DNA of 64,000 bases, from positions 1 through 64,000 of the forward strand of contig WTXG01000001.1 of assembly GCA_022496185.1 (NCBI GenBank), read 5' to 3'. Below, one piece after another: positions 46,581 through 59,911 of this stretch; the stretch's first letter is position 1, and each line of letters starts with the position of its first letter. Under the pieces are notes generated by a model that was not told where the DNA came from, searched no databases, and saw only the letters and a list, made by a program, of their open reading frames with translations. The stretch comes from Multifurca ochricompacta (lineage: Eukaryota > Basidiomycota > Agaricomycetes > Russulales > Russulaceae). The position numbers and the translations under genes are program-made.

Positions 46581-49500
46581 TCACAATTCATGATACAGCC
46601 GGTGGCTTATTTTTTGTACTCTGCGGGCTCCATTCGAGACTTCTCGGTGTAAATCCCGGCGGAGCTCGATGGCACGCTTGGATAGACCGCTTTGAGTTTG
46701 CTCATTCGTAGCTACAAGGAGCTGATCAATGAGCGTGTAAGGTAGCCATGTGGACATTGCTGCCTTTGGTGGGTCCTGGGAGAGGCGCAACTCAGCCTAT
46801 CGAAGGACTTCGTGAGATACAGACGGATAACAGGAAGGGCGGAGACATACCTTGGGACGAAGGACAAGGTAATCTCCAGGGCTAGTTCAAGCATCTCAAA
46901 ACGCATACAAGCGCGGACGAGCCACTCTGAGTGATGTGCCTTTTCTTAAAGTGAGACCCCATCAGAATAACAATTCTACCGAACGTACCTCCAATCTATG
47001 GATTAGCCATGGAGGGGGGGTTGATGCACGCTCTAGCCCAGTAATTGTCTCAAAGACGACCTTCGAATACCGCAGATCTGTGTCTGGTCCATCGTGCCGC
47101 TCGAGGGACTGTCGTAAGTATCTCCACCCGCGATCCGAGGGTGTTCCTGTCCAGGATGTTACCTTATCGGTGAGTAACCAGTCGGTCATATCTTCCGATC
47201 TGTGCTACAGTTCAGCAAAGTCAAGGGAAGCAAATGATTAACGCGACCCACAAGGCGGTATCTGGGCTATGACTCAGCCGTAGGCATTGCCTAGTCAGAT
47301 GCGAGAACAGATCGGTTAAGTCGACTCCAAGGGTACGGGCGGTGGCCATGGCTAAATTGAAACGATTGCTTTGGACTAGCCTCAGAACGACGGATTCCGG
47401 AGAGCGTATAGTTGCTACTCGTCACGATCAAGGTCAGTACCTTACACCGTGGTGCAAGCTGTAAGACACTCACCACTTGTGCGCAATAACTCTGGGTCCT
47501 TTCTCACCAGATCCAGTTGAGCACTCAAAAATGTATATTCCGCGATCACGTCCGAGAGCTTGACGATTTCCAAATCACGCTTCCCGCCAGAGAATTTATC
47601 TTCGGGAATATGCTTTGTAAGTTTGCGGCGCTTCCGCTCTAACTGCCTTGTTCCCTGTCCTTCCGGAGCGAGAGGGAAAGTGATCCATGCATCTCTCTGG
47701 TCGAGCAAAGCAAGCGCATTGGACGAGATAACCAGGGCCTCGAGCTGCTGTTCAGCTAGGGCGAAATATTGTGTCGGCTCGTTGGTATTGCCCAGGACTG
47801 CAAGCTTTCGCGCACGCTGGTACATTGCAAGTGCCGCTATTGGCTATATCAATAAAAGTAGCTTAGGAGAAATAGAAAAGCTGCTAGTTCACCATTTCTA
47901 TAGTCCCCATGGGTCACGTACCACGTGTACAAGATTCGAGAATAAAATGGCTGCACGCGAGGGTCCGCGTTCCGTGCCTTGAATGACAACGACGCTTCCA
48001 CCTCGTCTACAATGCCAACGAAATTGAACGACATGAGACGCTCAATTACATGCTCTTCACACATTCGGTGAACCAAGTGTTGAGCACAGTCGCGCCTCCT
48101 GTGAGAACTGTTGGCCATCGAAAAAAATACTCATCAGCAAATAACTTACAAGACATCGTGGGGAGTCGACATCAGTGCCGCGTATGCGTCGTCCCAGTAC
48201 CCTAGATCTGTCGCGCCTCTGATGACCGTACTCCACAAGTCAGTAGTGTCCCAGTCCAGCGGCGCCTTCAATAATGCCAACTGGGAAAATGAACTTCATG
48301 ATCAGAGAGTGATGAAGACTTGAACAGGGCAGAAGCATGAAGATAGAAACCAAACACCGAATCGAAGAGCTGTCCACCAGGCAGGACAGCACCAAGGGCA
48401 TCAGCGTCTTCGAAAGATAAAGCACTGTGCGGGCCTGATAAACAAAACGCTGGTCAAATGACGACGGAATGGGGTAGCGACACAATACACACCGAAACTC
48501 CCTGCCAACTTGTCCATCGCTTCTGCTGCCTCTGCACCCCTCCCCACATCTAGCCACAACCTCGCCCATACGTACATGACCGCTGGCGTCCGTGGCAACC
48601 ATTCCAACGTCTCCCTCGCCGCGTCCAGGAATCTCAGAGAGCGGAGATGCTCACACCAGAGTACCTCCAGGCGTGCAGCGTGTGCCGTGGAGGTGGCCTG
48701 CAACAGCCCGCTCATGTCGAGAAAAGCGTGTGCAGAGACTGCAAGCGGCGCGTCGGCTGCAGCACCTCCTATCTGCTCCAACAAGCATGGAAATAAATCG
48801 GGCATGGGTGCAGATGCAGCTGGCCCGCTGCGAGACATCCCAAGGGTGCGGAGGCGGGCAGTTACCTCATCCGCGTCATCAACGATGGTGAAGGGGGCGG
48901 CGTCAAATGCAGGCTGTTCGGCGGCGTAGCGCAGCATGGCAACGCCTCGAAAGACAGCGAATATTTCGGCGAGTAAGCTAGGGTCCCAGCCTTCCAGATC
49001 CTCCGAGAAGAAAAAGAGGAGAGCGATGAGGGCGAGTATGAAGTCATATCGCGCCTCTACTGAATGCGTAGCATATGCTGCTGTCAGCATGCGCGTGTGC
49101 ATGGAGATATGTTGAGGGAGTAACAGTTCGACTTCATCTTCTTCCATCTTTACGGCACGATCAAAGCCGCCGACAAGGTCTAAGACGAGTCGAGTGGCGG
49201 CTTCGAGATCAGGCACGCTCTGCAATCGTCCAACGAGCCAGCTCTCCGCCCCATCATCTAGCGAATCACGGAAAGCACCGCGGGCCGCCGTGTCGGCTAT
49301 TATGTCCGCGAAGGGAAAGGCGATCTCCTGCTGTGTGAGATCTATCACGCGGCCCTCGAGTGCTCGCAGAGCGCGAGGCCCATGCGCATGCGGAGATTCC
49401 ATGCGATCTCACAAACGGCGAATTGGGGTTCGGCACCGAGGTCGGCGCGAAAATGGCGGTGTAAGCGTAGGGGAAGGTCTTCAACGGCAAGTGTGCCAAT

Positions 49501-51247
49501 ACGCTCGCGCTCAGCTATGAGGACTTCTCCACGACGCCCAGTACCAAGCGCGAGGGGCCAGCGCGCAGAGCGCTCAACGGCACGACAGCGGGCGATAAAA
49601 CCCTCCCAGTCCCGCTTGAGCGCGATCCAATACTTGTCATACTGCAAGGCACCGGTATGTGTGTCTCTAGATAATGTCACAGTACAGCCAACAACGGCAG
49701 CTATTTGCTCCCCCAAGGAAATATATGATGTGATGAGTGGTGCGGTTGGTGGACCGGGGAGGGAGCGGCATGCATCAGTGTATTGGCCGATGGCAGTGCG
49801 GAGGGTGTGACTGGAAAACACGCCAGGACGCATTATGGCAGAGAAGAACTTATCTGTGAGCGAGCCGGGAGAAAGCAGCAACTCATCGAGATAGGCAGGT
49901 GTCAGGTCTGGCTCATAGGGATAGAGTGCGACGCGCCAACCGAAGCTCTCAGGTTCGTTGGAAACGTCTGACATCGGTACGTCAAGAATGTCTACCGCCG
50001 CCTGGCTCTGGCGATCCCACAATGTGTGAAGGTAACCATTGATAACTGCAAAGTCCTGTAAATGACCGTGCGCACTCTCGTGGGAGGCCTCAAAGGTCTC
50101 GACCAGTTGAAGATGGTCATTTGAAGCGCTAAATAGTTGGAAGAAACCACCGGAGGACGAGGACGAAGGTGTTGGGATGAAGACTATGACGAATGGTCCT
50201 TCATAGACAGTGATGAGCTTTTGCGGTACTGGGTCAAGAAGGATATTCGACCTGTTTGTTGAAGTACTCGCGCCGGGGGATAGCTCTCTACAAGACGAGG
50301 CCGAAGAGGGAAGAGATTTTGCCGAGGCGCACCCACTCCGGGCGGTCCATAAACGAAGGGTTCTATCACGAGAGAGCGTCCAGACGTGGCCAATGTCTGT
50401 TGGCTGAGGGTGGCATGCTGTAGCAACGATGTGTGACCCATCTCCAGAACCTTGGTGAAGGAAGGACGTGAGTGAACCAAGGAAGGTGTTGTGATGAAAC
50501 AGGCTCTCTGTCCAATGGTCTTGAAATGCAAGATAAGTAAAGAAACCAGAGGCAAAGAGACAAGGCCGCACCGGCAGTGAAGTCATCGCCAATAGTCTCC
50601 GCGTCTAGACGAATAAGAGATCCGTTCGTGAGAGCGAAGGCGACAGAGTGCGCGCCCTGAACTTGAACGAGGGCTTGAAGAGAATCCTGCACGTTCTTGA
50701 GGTGATACTCGCGACACCAATTATTGACCATATGAGTGGACCACAGTTGCTGCGGCGTTTGCAAAGGTACTATGATGCGATAGAGAGAACCACTCGCTGT
50801 TGCTGCAAGAATATGCAACTCGCGGGTCTCCCACAAGATGAGAGCAGGATTGGGAAGGATGGTGTAGGGAAACACAAAGCGGACAGGTGGTGTCTCTGTT
50901 GAGAGAGAAATGAGCTCGATGATGAGGCCATTATGAATGAGGCGAAGGAGGATGACGCCTGTTTGAACCGAGTGGAAGAAAGACGCGTATTGTGCATGTT
51001 CGGGTGGTGGTTCATCATCAGTTGCATGAGGTGGGAGAGGTACGTGAGGTTTTGAGGTTTGTATTGATATAGTAGCTGCTTGTAAAGGAGAATAAACGTC
51101 CGATATATGAGTCGAGATGAGGACTTTGTCCGCAGCCGCTGCAGCGGCCATGACGGGGGTCGTTGTGTCGTTGTAGAAGGACGTGTTTTGGTTACCCGTG
51201 ACCGTGGACTGTGGACCGTGGCAGTCACGGCGAGCACGCGCTGCCAT
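46581..51247 (-). CDS. NUP120: Nucleoporin Nup120/Nup160
   Basis: A scaffold nucleoporin of the Y-complex of the nuclear pore. It starts at ATG 51247-51245 (MAARARRDC) or at 51151 (MAAAAAADKVLISTHISDVY). The latter begins next to the first beta-propeller strand. The propeller runs over two exons (51247-50585 and 50540-49345), including DIGHVWTLSRDRTLRLW. The alpha-solenoid follows in 49402-48401. Then come short exons with VIERLMSFNFVGIVDEVEAS, the segment ILYTWYVTHGDYRNGALAMY, and QRARKLAVLG, which strongly resemble Nup160. The C-terminal exons are small, ending near TGA/TAA at about 46581 (RLYHEL). Its start is only about 43 bp from the start of the FAD oxidoreductase on the plus strand. 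Confidence 0.88.
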
Positions 51248-51289
51248 TTTGCTTTGGCTTAAACGACGAGGAACCACCGTCTTCGACAA

Positions 51290-53084
51290 ATGGGTAACTT
51301 GTTCTCTCTCATCAAGTTGGCAATAACCATCCTCCGTGAACTCGGTGAAGAGTATCGTACCGTCAGGGAAAGAATAAAAAGTTCACCTGGTTTACCAGTG
51401 AACCAGCCCTTGCCATCATTTTGGATGGTTCCACCAGTGAGATTGCCCACATCCACTGAGCTACCTTCTTTCGCAGACGTCATCGTCATTGGCTCTGGTA
51501 TCACAGGTGCATCATGCACCCGTACCTTATTGAGAAAAGGGCCCTCGGGTCTTCGCGTTCTAGTTTTGGAGGCGCGAGATGTTTGTTCAGGTGCTACCGG
51601 CCGGTAACTGTACCTCAAGGGTTTTCCTCGCTGTGCGATCCGTTCTCCGCACGTCTTACCCTATTCTACCCTAGGAATGGAGGGCACATCAACCCACCAC
51701 TATTTCACGACTATGCTCAGCTCAAGTCGGAATTTGGAATCGACTCTGCGAAGCGTATCATTCGCTTCCGCCTCGCGCACCTCTCAGCCCTGCGAGAGGC
51801 TATAGAGGACATCGGTGCCCTTGACTATTCACAAATCCGCAGAGTACAAAAGCTCGATGTTCATTTTGATCGCGACACGTTCAAAGAACAGAAGAAGGCG
51901 TTTGAAGAGTGGAGAGTAGACATGCCTGAAGAAGCGGTAGGCTTCTATGTTGTCGAGGGCAGCGAGGTTGCGAAGGTTATTGCTCACATACTTAACCCTT
52001 TTATCCTTCATGTGGGCCACACTGAAAAGATATGCAGGAGTTTCAACTCTCTGAACAAGTTGTTGGCGTCATCGCCTGTCCTGGGGGTGCCGCTCATCCC
52101 TATCGCATTGTAACATCCATCTTTGCGAACCATCTAGAACGATATCCGAACCGGTGAGCAAATTTCACTCCGCATCACACGCGCGCGGTTGCCGATACGT
52201 ACAGATTCAATCTCTTCACCCAGACGCCGTGCACAGGAATCATACCACCTTCTACTGTCACTCCGTACTACACAGTCCAGACACCGCGCGGCACCATAAC
52301 TACCCGTCATGTCATTCATACCACGAACGGGTGGGTGTCACACCTCTTACCCGGACTGCGTGGCAAGGTATTCCCATTGCGCGGCCTGATGACCGCTCAG
52401 CGCCCTGGCATTGGGCTTCCAACTCAAGCTGGTACCCGCGCGCATATCTTCCACTACGTGCCCCCGGGCTACGACTATCTTACGCAGCTCCCTAACCAGG
52501 AAGGGGAGGGTGGGGGGGAGCTGCTATTCGGCGGCGGCGCGGTGCAAGGCGGACGTATCACATTGTCAGAAGTCGGCATGGCCGACGATAGCCAGTACCA
52601 CCTGGGAATCGCATCACACGTACAGGGCGCTTTGCCAGAGTACTTTGGACGCGCAAACTGGGGGGCGGAGAGTGCTCCTGCTGTTGATGGTGCTCCCTCC
52701 CTGGAGGTAGGGGAGAAGGGTCCTTGGCACACTGGACGCGTTAAGGCGCTGTGGACGGGCATCCTTGGCGTCTCGGCTGACATGCAGCCATGGGTTGGGC
52801 GTGTACCATCTGCCATTTCTGGTCGCGTCGTAAAGCTGCCTTTACTTGCGGGTGTCTGTGAGAAGGGTGCTGAACGCCAGAAAGCTGCACCAGGAGAGTG
52901 GGTCTCCGCGGGCTACAGTGGAGAAGGGATGGTTCATGCCTGGCTATGTGCCCATGCGCTTGCGCTGATGGTTCTCGGGCTGGAAGAAGAGGAAGGCGTG
53001 TGCACGTGGTTTCCTGATGAGTACCGTCTGACGGAGAAACGGTGGAAGAATGCGACACTGGAGCGACTTATGGATAGACTATAA
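51290..53084 (+). CDS. FAD-dependent oxidoreductase, DAO family
   Basis: A flavoprotein of the D-amino-acid oxidase/glycine oxidase superfamily; the substrate is unknown. Exon 1 (51290-51603) contains the Rossmann dinucleotide motif VIVIGSGITGASCTRTLL with the ending Glu in VLVLEARDVCSGATG. Exon 2 starts at 51675, so the family motif RNGGHINPP is formed across the intron. Later exons hold VVGVIACPGGAAHPYRIV, then HVIHTTNGW and HLLPGLRGKVFPLRGLMTAQ. The C-terminal half contains WTGILGVSADMQPWVG and SAGYSGEGMVHAWLCAHALA, the family FAD-binding end. TAA 53082-53084. A hydrophobic N-terminus (NLFSLIKLAITIL) could be an anchor. Family members are common in fungi and need not be essential. Confidence 0.88.
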
Positions 53085-55233
53085 TTAATAAAGCGTTCAT
53101 GACTTGATGTATCTTGGGGTGATTTGTTGGTACGAATAAAACAATTCAGCAAGTTGACAGAACTATTTGTTTGACAGTCTTCGCGGGATGTGCTGCGTGG
53201 GAGGGCGTTGCAGATGGTAGATGGGTACAGGTACCTCGGGTACCTTAAACGAAATCGAGATGATACCGCCTCCGATACCGCCTCCGCTTTAAAAGTTTGC
53301 TGGTTGAGCTTGCTTTGGGAGAGCAAAAGTAAAGTAAACATCAAACATCGGCACTGACTGAAGTCAGACAGCCAACACTCATGAGCCACCAGGCTACTGG
53401 TGCCCGCACATGCACTATTGAAGGAACATCTTCGAACAGGAAACTGCACCCAAACTTTCGTAGCAGAGAATGTATATTTTTTGTTTCAGTTTTGTTGAGA
53501 CGAGAACTCGACTCGACCAAAGGGGAGTTGTACGGAACGAGGCGAGGTGAGTCGAGTCGGGTCGGCAGAGTCCACATTCGTCACACGTAATCGCTATCGT
53601 TCATTTCATTTGTTGTTTCAGATAGTAACGGGTACGTGAGTGCGGCGCTGAGTATCTTTTGCGCTTCCTATTGCGTGTGCTAACCAATTAAACATCCCGG
53701 CGTCTATGATACTACATGGTTTCGATGAAAAGAAGAGAAGAGCGGTAAAAATGTCCGTGTGTAGAAAAGAGCCTATTCAAAAATCATAATCATCGTTGGT
53801 AAGAAAGTGATGGTCAGTCCCTAACACCGTCCATCTCCGACGTTTCTGCACCACTTTTCCTCGAGCGATCTGGCTAGGTAAAACACTTAACAGTCCCTTA
53901 GGTAGAGTTTACACAAACCTCTTATATCGTTTACCATTAGAAACTATGGCGCTTCCTGGGGGTAGCATGTGCATGGAAGATGAATGTGTCATGCGCTCTT
54001 ATATTTTGGTCCGGGTTCAACACTGAGGCTTGAAGCCGGGGCGGGTGGTGGCTGTGTTTGCTGTGTACGGTCAACGATTCAGTTTGGTTCCACAATCCCT
54101 AGGGAGCAAGCGGGGGAATGTGTGGACGCTATAATCTAAGTGGCTGGCTGAAAGAAACTCCTGCCGTAAAATGGCCGAGGTGGCGCCAAAATCTGTCTGT
54201 ATATCGGCCGGAGGGTGGGAGATTGAGTGGATTGTGAGAGAATAGGAAAGGTCCTAAGGTATCAACGGGGCGCTGATCGCTGATCCTTGTAGTAATTTTT
54301 CGGAAATTGGGAGGATGTTTGGGGAGGATGAGAGGCTAAATGGGTTACCCATCAATGAGGGAAGGGGGGGGGGGTTGCTCACGCATCCAGGTTGATTGGG
54401 AGAGGAAAGGGCGGAGAAGTGAGAAAACAAGAATTTGATGTAGAAGAAGAGAGGTCAAGTCAGGTACTGTTGTGTTGTGAACTGATGGGAGATAAAAATA
54501 CAATTACATTACATTTTATTACATTTACATGTAAAGAATTAAAGAATTAAAAAAAAACCAAACAGACAAGTGGCGTGGGGTGGATACCGTCGTCGTCGTC
54601 GTTCGTTGTCGTCGCTGTCCGTCGTCGATCGCAGTTGATGTTGATTTGCGGGGAGAGAGTTCTTTTTATTGGCTTTTATCAGTACCAGTATTCAGTGAGT
54701 AGGTGTAGACATTAAGTGAGAGCTGAGAGCGAGAAACGAGAAACGAGAAACGAGGAAACGAACGAACGACAGCAACAGTGGAAGCCGGCGGAGGCCGACT
54801 CGGACGGGGTTGCCCAAGGTCTGAACCTCTCTACTTCTCCTCCTCCTCTACAGTGTTGTGTTCATCGTTCACTCCTGCGCTCAGTCGCTCGCTCAACTAG
54901 TTCTGTTTTGTACTCGTCAGAGCCCTCACTGTCATCATCATTCATAGCGAGCTCAATAGCTCGATCTTTCTCTCCATTTCTTACACCCACCTATATATCC
55001 ATTTCTTCCGTAAGTTCGGTCAAATGCTTTGAACACATCATTCATCCAACTCACCCTCACTTTACATCTCATCCTCATCCCCATCCCCATTACCATCCCT
55101 ATCCCCATCCATCATCACACACTCACAGCTAGGCGGGGGCATCCTCTCTCTGCATCAATAAAGTTACACCTTTGCCTTTCGTCTCTTTCTTTCTTTCTTT
55201 CTTCTCTTTTCCCTCTCTCTCTTTTCCTAGTCC
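53085..55233. other. Long upstream region of the Bni4-like gene
   Basis: About 2.1 kb with no supported gene, the longest gap in the gene-dense half. It contains GAGTCGAGTCGGGTCGG-like repeats near 53545, a CGTCGTCGTCG microsatellite at about 54590-54630, G-rich runs (54363-54375) and a C/T-rich stretch ending at the start codon. A long leader or promoter is likely. Confidence 0.5.
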
Positions 55234-58112
55234 ATGGCAGTTCTAGTCCCTCAAGACTGGCACCCTCCCAAAGATCACGCAATGGATTCACCTGCTTCAA
55301 ACACGTCCAACTCTTCCGCACCCCGCCAGCGCGTGTCGCCTCCTAACGATTCCTCTCCCGCTGTCCCTTCACAGATTTCTTCCTCACAAAACCATCATTA
55401 TCCATACCCTGTTCAGCAACAGCAGGCAGGCTGGAATGCTCATGCTCAACCTTTCTATCCCGCGGCCTTTTATCAAAATCCTCACCAGCAACCGTACCCA
55501 TTACATCCATCTCAGCAGGGTCAAATCCCGCCGCATGGCCCGTATTTCGATCCTAATGCTCAGTTTGCTCAATGGGCTTATCAGCAAATGATGTTCAACG
55601 CCCAACAGCAGGCACACCAGCTTTCCCAACATGGGCCACCATCCTCTTCTCAGCGCGGGCGCTCCTCTAGTGCCAGCTCCCCGGCTGATTATTTCGCCCA
55701 AAATCAACTCCATAATTTCAACCCCTTCCCCTCTGGGACACCTCCCCCACACCCATCTCAGCTACCAAATGGCTATCGGCCTGGCCCTACATCTAACAGC
55801 CCCACTAGCGTTGCTTCCACTCAATACGATGGTTTTCATCCATATCGTCGGCCGAATCCTCGTCAGGCGTCCCAATCCTCCTCTGACCAACCTCCTACCG
55901 GTGATTGGCGGCAACAGGCCATTCAGCCCCCGTATGCTCGTGCTGACGCCGCCGGTTCGACGACGTCCGTCAACTCGACTGGGAGTTCTTCCAGACAACG
56001 CACTTCCAGCTCACCAGGTCCCGCTAATGGTGCCTCCGGTTCGCCACATCACCATTCCAGCTCGCCAGGTCCCGTTAATGGTGCCTCCGGTCCGCCACAT
56101 CACCACTCCAACAATGCCAACAATCCTAGCGCCACTGGTAGTGTGCGTAGTCGGAACGGCATATCATCACAACAGCAGGCACATTCGTCCTCGGCCTCCG
56201 CTGCCCGAGGCGGTAGCAGCAATCCTGTCGCAGTTTCATCTTCCAACTCAACCTCCGCACGCCCGCATCATCGCAATCCCTCCTCTTCTTCCACTTCTTC
56301 TGTTGCTCGTACTCCCCCGTCCTCACACCCGTCCAGTTCACCGGTGCTTCACGCACCAACCCCACGTCCAGCACGCCCCTCGCCACTGTCACAAGGGATG
56401 TCAACTGCAGAAAAACGCATGTCACGTGATGACAGCGAGCTCCTTGAACCCCTTCCAAACGATGCTGCCATTCGTAGCGGCGGTCTTAAGGGTCGACTGC
56501 GCCGTGCGCTCTCCCTCAGTGCTTCTCAGACTATTACTGAAGAGTCGTCCTCCTCTGGTGGGCCAGCATCTCCTTCGGGGCTCACTGGCCCTGTTCCGGG
56601 ACTGCAAAGTAATGCGGCAGACGCGGGTGACGCTGGTTCGACAGCCACGAAGCAAGCAAAGAAAAAGCGCACAGCGCTGTTTAATTCCCGGCTCAATGCG
56701 TCGACGGACAACATATCCCTCAGCTCTACCATGTCGTCTGCTTCTGTAGTCATTCGCAAACTGGGTTCAATTGGTAAACTTGCTCGGCGCAACTCGCTTG
56801 CGGGTATCACCTCTCTTTTCAAGGATAAGAAGGACCGTGATGACGCCGACGAGGCCAACGGAAAGAAGGGTAAAAGGAAAAAGGGCGAGAAAAGCGAGAT
56901 TGCCGAAGCTAGCGTGTCACACGTTACGGCAGAGCTTGACCGAACAAGCAGCGAGTGGAGCGCGGAACTCAATGGACTTTCTCCTGCAGCTAAGCTTGCA
57001 CGACAGCATACCCTTAAGAGTAATGCAGAGGCGGCTGCCAAGGCGAAAGCTCAGGAGGAAGCTGCTGTGGCCGCGGCCGCCACCGTCACCGCCACCGCCA
57101 CTCCTGCCCAAGCAGCGGATCCTGTACCGGCGACTTGGGAGAAGAACACCACTACCACCCGTGGAGGCCTCGGTACAACGCGCGTTAATGAGGACGGCAT
57201 GCGTGTGGTCGTTGAGGATGACGACTCTAATAGTGAGGGCGAGAGTGAACACCCTCATGACTACTCTGCACACATAGAAGGGTGGGAGGATGAAGACTGG
57301 AGTCACCTCGATGATGAGGAGGATGTAACCATTCGCCAGGGCCTCGAGCGGACGACCCTTGGCGATGACGAACACGTCCATGAGCCATGGGCAATTGGCC
57401 TTCGCCGAAGCGTCGAGCGTGTACGGCAGCCCTCCAAAGGAATTCTCAAGAGTATGTACCCTAATTGACTACGTGTGGACTAATCTCAACACGGGGATGG
57501 TTGCCCACAGATGCCGACGGTTATGACCAACATTCCTTCATGGATACACCAGCCAATTACAGCCGCAACCGCTCCAACTCATACAACTCGCATCCGGTCA
57601 GAGCTCACGAACTTGGTCCTCTCGCGCGCATCCCATCCCCAAACCCGGACCACATCGACGGCTTACGACATCCCGCCGCTTCGTCTGGCCCGTCAACATT
57701 CCTTCCGGCACTCTCATTCGAGGATGACGAAGGAACACGACCATCGTCAGAAAGGACGCTATTTAACCACCCGAATCTCAACTCGAGTGCTCCAGTGCTG
57801 AGTACAATGCTCTCTTCGCCACCTACGCTCGCCCACCGTTCTGCGACGACGCCAGTGAAGCGACTTGCGTTTGCGAATAATCTGAATGTGTACGACACGT
57901 TCCCTTCGAGCGTGTACGACCGTCGCAGCGAACCTGCGACGTGGAGTCGGCTCACTCCCGCGCTCGCTCAGAGGATCAAGGAGGAGCTGAACTCATTCAA
58001 GATGGAGGAAATGGAGGTGCATGCCGCTAGCCGGATTCAGTACGACTTCCTTCGGATACACCGTCCTTTCATTAACTCACACTCTTTTTCCAGTACCCAG
58101 TTCTTTGTCTGA
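55234..58112 (+). CDS. Bni4-like scaffold, putative protein phosphatase 1 regulator
   Basis: A large, mostly disordered protein. Exons are 55234-57451, 57511-58039 and 58094-58112 (921 aa). The first 370 residues are rich in Gln, Pro, Ser and His, with a near-repeat HHHSSSPGPVNGASG. The middle has basic, helix-forming segments (LKGRLRRALSLSAS and RKLGSIGKLARRNSLAGITS). The conserved C-terminus reads PVKRLAFANNLNVYDTF, then YDRRSEPATWSRLTPALAQ and RIKEELNSFK, ending HTQFFV. This layout resembles the C-terminus of yeast Bni4, where an RVxF-type motif binds PP1 and the protein directs chitin synthesis at the bud neck. KRLAF would be a variant of that motif. The last exon of 19 nt restores the HTQFF ending. 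A start at 55282 (MDSPASN) is also possible. Confidence 0.65.
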
Positions 58113-59120
58113 CGTCGCTGCCCAACTCTACGTTCCTTGTCGCGTTATTATTTTTTTTTGCAAGACATCGCTGTCCGCGCAACGATCTGTCCCCGACCAC
58201 GACCACACTGTCACGCCCGTTACCCTTACTCGGCTCGGTACATAAGCATATAACCAAGCACCCTCATGCGGCGCACGTTACACATTTCACCATCTTCTTA
58301 TCCAATACTTTTTATCCACTCTTTCAACGCCACTTTACCTCTTCATCATATACCCCGCTAACGCATAATGACACCGGTGCCTGCCGCTCCACTCCATTCG
58401 CTGCCTGCCTCCACGTACGTTGTGTACCGTCGCTCACTCCTTTACACTCTCATGAATCGCTCTTGGATGGACTTTTTTTTCTTAACTTTCCACTCCCTCA
58501 TCGTTATCTTCCACTCCACCCTCTTTTTCCTCCCCATTCTTACGTGCTTGCTAACCCCCCCCCTCCCCTTCCATCGTCCTTTCCGTGACCACTGCCACCG
58601 CGTCTGTCGATATCTGTTTCCGGTGCTCTCTTGTTTTTTATTTGTCTGCATGCCACAATTATCCATAGCGATCCTCCTGTGCATAGTGCAATAACATTAA
58701 ACAAGGGAAATGTTGAGCTAGCTGCATAATTAACTTGGTCTCGTTTTTGTACAGAGTGTTCGTTATGGCTGGTGTTCTGGTTTTCGACCAAGTCGAGGTC
58801 CTCGTCCACGTGACTAGAGGTGTACCTATTGGAGCTGGGGGCGGGTCTTTGCGCGAGTACCGCCGAAAATCGTGCAGCGAGGACGCGCATTTTGACATGT
58901 TTATAGAAAGCAGGAAACATCGGCCACTTCCCTCGGTCAAAGCTTACAATGCGGTAGAGAGTTGTGGAGAGTGTAGCACTCGGATGTTTCATGACTAGGT
59001 AGCTGACCCCGGTCAACAAATGCACAAGGACGTTTGAGAATCTAAATGGACATTATGGCAAAATTTATGCCAGAATCCAGGTCATCTATTCTACGAAGGC
59101 CCGATGCGCCTGTCTACATT
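58113..59120. other. Intergenic region, Bni4-like gene to ATP17
   Basis: About 1 kb between convergent genes. Open frames here (for example 58368-58694 on plus and 58540-59025 on minus) are low-complexity or overlap each other and are not supported. Confidence 0.5.
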
Positions 59121-59635
59121 TCAGTGGGCGTGGTTCTTATGGTGCTCTACACGTCAAAAAAAAAAAGTGAGATCTACAAAGTCAGGACTTCAGATAATCC
59201 AAACTCACTAAGGTGCACTGAGAAGAGGAGAATGGCATATGGAAGGGAGAGGGAGATGATCAATGTGTGTCGACTGTGGACTGTGAAAAAACCACGTACT
59301 TTGATAGTCGATGGTGTACCCAAGTCCGAAGATGGCCAACACGGTGATGACAATGGGCGAAGCCGAAGCATTCTTGCCATTAAAGTACCGTGCCTTGATT
59401 CCACGAGCAGCAGCCGCGTGCGCAGGACCCTTTGGAAGCTTAGAGTAAAATGCGACGAGAGGGTTGAGGTCTGCACCCTTCCCCGAGGACTGTAGTGGAG
59501 GAAAGAGAAGAATGAGAATAAAAATAACAGAAGAGGGAATGAGTAGAGGGATGGTGGACTCACGAGGATAGAAGGAGAGGCAATTTTTGGGGGTACAAGG
59601 CCCGAAAGTTGTCGACGAACCAGAGAGGCTTGCAT
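59121..59635 (-). CDS. ATP17: Mitochondrial F1Fo ATP synthase subunit f
   Basis: A single-helix membrane subunit of the Fo part of ATP synthase in the inner mitochondrial membrane. Exons on the minus strand are 59635-59564, 59489-59300, 59217-59209 and 59146-59121 (98 aa; family about 95-101). The N-terminus MQASLVRRQLSGLVPPKIAS is a likely import signal. GADLNPLVAFYSKLPKGPAH, then ARGIKARYFNGKNAS, precede the helix PIVITVLAIFGLGYTIDYQ. The 9-nt third exon plus the 26-nt fourth exon complete the family-like end MHLKHHKNHAH. Reading through instead gives an unrelated tail. Confidence 0.93.
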
Positions 59636-59911
59636 ATGTGTGTGGTGATGTGAAGTGTGTTTGGCGGTGGGTCCTCTGGCTCACTGACTGCTGGCGACTA
59701 CTCCTCGGCACTCGCCGACGAGATAACATGATTAGTAATCAAAACTCATAGGCATTGGCGCTAACAAATAATTGAGAGAAATGTTCTTATTCTACATGAA
59801 CACGACAAGACAGGGCTAGATACGGCACATAACCTAACACAAGGCAGCACCAGACCAGTAGAACAATTCCGATAATCAGTATTATTTCAGGAGCACTGAA
59901 AATCACTCTAC
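59636..59911. other. Short gap ATP17-RPB1
   Basis: About 275 bp between the ATP17 start and the RPB1 stop on the same strand. It must hold the ATP17 promoter and the RPB1 3' UTR. Nothing else seen. Confidence 0.5.

Noticed and set aside
54560..54640. CRISPR-like or functional repeat array in the CGTCGT stretch
   Set aside because: A simple trinucleotide microsatellite without spacers, in a eukaryotic genome.
58368..59025. Overlapping open frames on both strands between the Bni4-like gene and ATP17
   Set aside because: Low-complexity, mutually overlapping, no recognisable domain.
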